Assembly (NCBI RefSeq): GCF_041296385.1
Contig: NC_091018.1
Span: 2,053,501-2,117,500, forward strand
DNA: 64,000 nucleotides
From: Aphelocoma coerulescens
Lineage: Eukaryota > Chordata > Aves > Passeriformes > Corvidae
Direction: 5' to 3'
Shown: positions 61,661 through 64,000 of the stretch, piece after piece
Numbering within the stretch: the first letter of the stretch is position 1
Layout: each line of letters opens with the position of its first letter
Made by a program: the position numbers and the translations under genes
Notes under the pieces: generated by a model
What the model saw: the letters and a program-made list of their open reading frames with translations, nothing else
Database searches by the model: none
What the model was told of the DNA's origin: nothing

Positions 61661-64000
61661 ATGACTGGAAAAGGAGAAGTTTCTAGCTGCTGGATTGAAG
61701 TACATTTTTGTGAGCATCTCTGTTAAAAATATAGTTGATTTACATCTGGCTGGGGTTTTTTGTGGAGCGTTAGAACCTGGTGCTCATTGCTGTCATTTTT
61801 CTTTCTGCCTCCTGCCTCGTGAGCCAGTAGTGCTGCTGTCATTACTGCGTTACTGTGACACTGCTGTCAGCACTTTCTTTCACCGGGGTATTCTCCTCTT
61901 CTCTAGCAAAGAAGGATCTTTTTAACTTTTAGCTCTGCTTGTGACTCTTTCTTACACAGTTTGTAATTTGTTGCTCAGAATAACAACTGGCTCGAAGTGC
62001 ATCACCTCACTCTAGAAAGATGTGCAACAGCAGTTAAATTTCCTGAGATCATCTCCTTAACTAACATTTCTTACGTTTACACTGTTCAAGGCGTTCATTA
62101 GTAATTAACAAATCAGAAAGAATGTAAGATAATGGTAATTCAGCAATTTCAATTAGCTCAGGCTCTTGGGTTCTTCTATAATGTTTTGGGTTTTCATGAG
62201 ACACACACAGAAAGGAGCACCCTTCCATTCCCAGTCTCAGTCTCTCTTCAACATACTTAGGGCTGGAAACTGAGTGTGTGAGCATTGGGCAGTAGCTGCA
62301 TTGTGCAAGTCAGGGAGAAAAAGCTGGATAATGCAAGAACTTTCTTGAGTTGTTGAAAATAGCATAGAAATGAAATTTCAGAGTTACCCTTTCACATCTT
62401 TTTGCTCCTTGCTGCAGGTCACTCACTGATCAGCTTTCTTCTCTTAATGAGTGAGTGAATTTATCTTGATGGGGTTTTTACCAAGTGACTTTTTCCCTCC
62501 TGAAGCTCTCACTTCATGCCCTGTGTAGTTCTTTTAATGGAAATAAATTCCTAAGGATTGTAAGCTGGCTCAGTAGAAGGCAGGCCTACAGGAAAGACCA
62601 GGTTTATAATGAGGGAGTTTATATTATGACACTGACATTATTATATAGAGATCACCACGATGATGACTAGAAGGCAGAGTTTCTGTTTAGATGGAAATCT
62701 GTGAGTTGATTATTTTCTTAAAATACTGTTTCTGCATATTTTGATGCCCAAATAATGTGAATTTTCTGCCTTTATCTAGGCTGATATTTCTGCTGATATT
62801 GGCCATCAAATTTTCTGAGGAAATGTACTTTTTTCTTTGTTGAAAAATGGAGCGCACAGGATATTGTTATGAAAAATCCTGATCCGAGAATAATTGTGTC
62901 TGCAGGCTATGCCAGCCTTTGCTGCAGCTGATTTCATCAATATCTACATTCTGTAGACAGCTTACTCCCTGGGATAGGAATGGTCAGAGACCACTGGAGT
63001 ATGCATCACCAGCTGTAGCAAAGAGAGCAGAAACAGAATGCAAGGGTTTTGATGTGAAGATCTTAATTTTTGAATGTTAAAAAACCTTTCCAGGACTTGG
63101 AGTTTCAGCAGAGAAATTGTGCAATTAACTTTGCAGAGTGGAATAGAACAGGGAGGTTCCATGGTTAGGTTATTTCAGGATTCAGGGGCACTGGGAGCAG
63201 GCAGAGGTATTGTTTGGTCATTGTTATACTTTTTTGGATTGTCACTGCACATCAGCCTCATTAGGTTGAAATTCTTGCACTACTGAATCCACTCACATCC
63301 TGTGAGCACCTCAGATTCTGGTAGGAGTCAAAGTAAATCAAGGGAAGATTTTCATACACTGAGTTACAGTTTGATTTTAGTACTTGCAACCAAAGAAATG
63401 GCAACTTTAAAACCAGCAAGTTTTTCATTCCCAGAGGAGTTCAATACTGAGAAGCTGACAGAGCTTGTGGTGCTGGGGTAAGGGAGAAGACAGAGGAAGA
63501 AGGTGAAGTGCTTGCTGTAATTAATTACACCAATCAAATCATAATGTGAAATGGCAAAACCTGCTGCAGGTAGAACCTCTTCTGCTTTTTAAAAAGAATT
63601 TAAGGGAGGCATCAAACTGTAAACCTACAGAGAATAACAAGTGATGTTACTACCCTGAGAGGGGCGGCACACAATACAGAACTTATTATCATCAAACCAC
63701 ATCATCTTAAAGCAACCGATTTAAAACAAACTACTTATGAGTTTTACAGGCAGCTGCAGTGCACAGTAAAGGAGATTTCCTGAAGATTTGTACATTCTGT
63801 CTACTTTCGCAGTGCCAGAATTGGAGTATTTTTTAACTTGACTTCATTGCAAACAGTGTTGTGGAATAATCATGAAATTTACCTGCCTAGACAGTCTATT
63901 TGCTCGTATTTCACCTAATGGTAATGAAAAATGAGTGCTATTTTCCTTGCTTGTCAAACCCAAGTTATTTAACCCTGATGAATGGCGAGGATGATAACAT
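61661..64000. other. Unique sequence to the window end, no gene recognised
   Basis: Longest frames are about 76 codons. A patch rich in TTAATTA-type words lies at about 63519-63545. No transposon, RNA gene or tandem repeat recognised; the window ends inside unique sequence. Confidence 0.5.

Noticed and set aside
1..64000. tRNA, rRNA, snRNA or CRISPR array
   Set aside because: I saw no A/B box pair with a cloverleaf, no U6-type start, and no array of short direct repeats with unique spacers.

Overview
The window looks like single-copy, AT-rich nuclear DNA from a bird, probably an intergenic or intronic stretch of a large chromosome. The main evidence is a set of CR1 LINE 3' ends: truncated at the 5' side, with the avian tail wording (a GGTCCCTTCCAACCC-type block followed by TGATTCTGTGATT). 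No bacterial gene layout is present: there are no ribosome-binding sites, operons or long open frames. A songbird is plausible because of one LTR-like block, but that rests on memory of family style and was not checked by any search.

Layout. 1-3.6 kb is AT-rich with T tracts. 3574-3969 is a very regular minisatellite of twelve 33-bp units. CR1 fragments lie at about 5.9-6.2, 9.7-10.0, 21.9-22.1, 31.6-31.7 and 59.4-59.5 kb, with a weak one at 44.4 kb; all read on the + strand. An ATA microsatellite sits at 11.5 kb and a 3 x 50-bp tandem repeat at 19.06-19.21 kb. A compact block at about 23.6-24.46 kb has inverted CCAAT, CCAAT, two GC boxes, TATA, a strong splice donor and AATAAA in retroviral LTR order. 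It is flanked by a possible 5-bp target duplication and is read as a solo LTR. The remaining 40 kb is unique sequence with several 150-500 bp patches dense in TAAT, ATTA and CCATAAA-type motifs. These resemble conserved non-coding elements of vertebrate gene deserts.

Genes. I could not identify any protein-coding gene, tRNA, rRNA, snRNA or CRISPR array. The longest open frames (195, 179, 178 and 157 codons) are weak candidates: several are created by tandem repeats, and none shows a domain I recognise. Three minus-strand frames (27.7-28.3, 42.0-42.3 and 60.2-60.5 kb) are recorded as low-confidence exon-like segments because a multi-exon gene crossing the window cannot be excluded.

How it might work together. 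If the motif-dense patches are enhancers, they would act on a developmental gene outside the window; which gene cannot be told from sequence alone. The consistent + orientation of the CR1 fragments would fit an intron of a minus-strand gene, but six elements are too few to decide. I found no convincing evidence of a new multi-gene system here.
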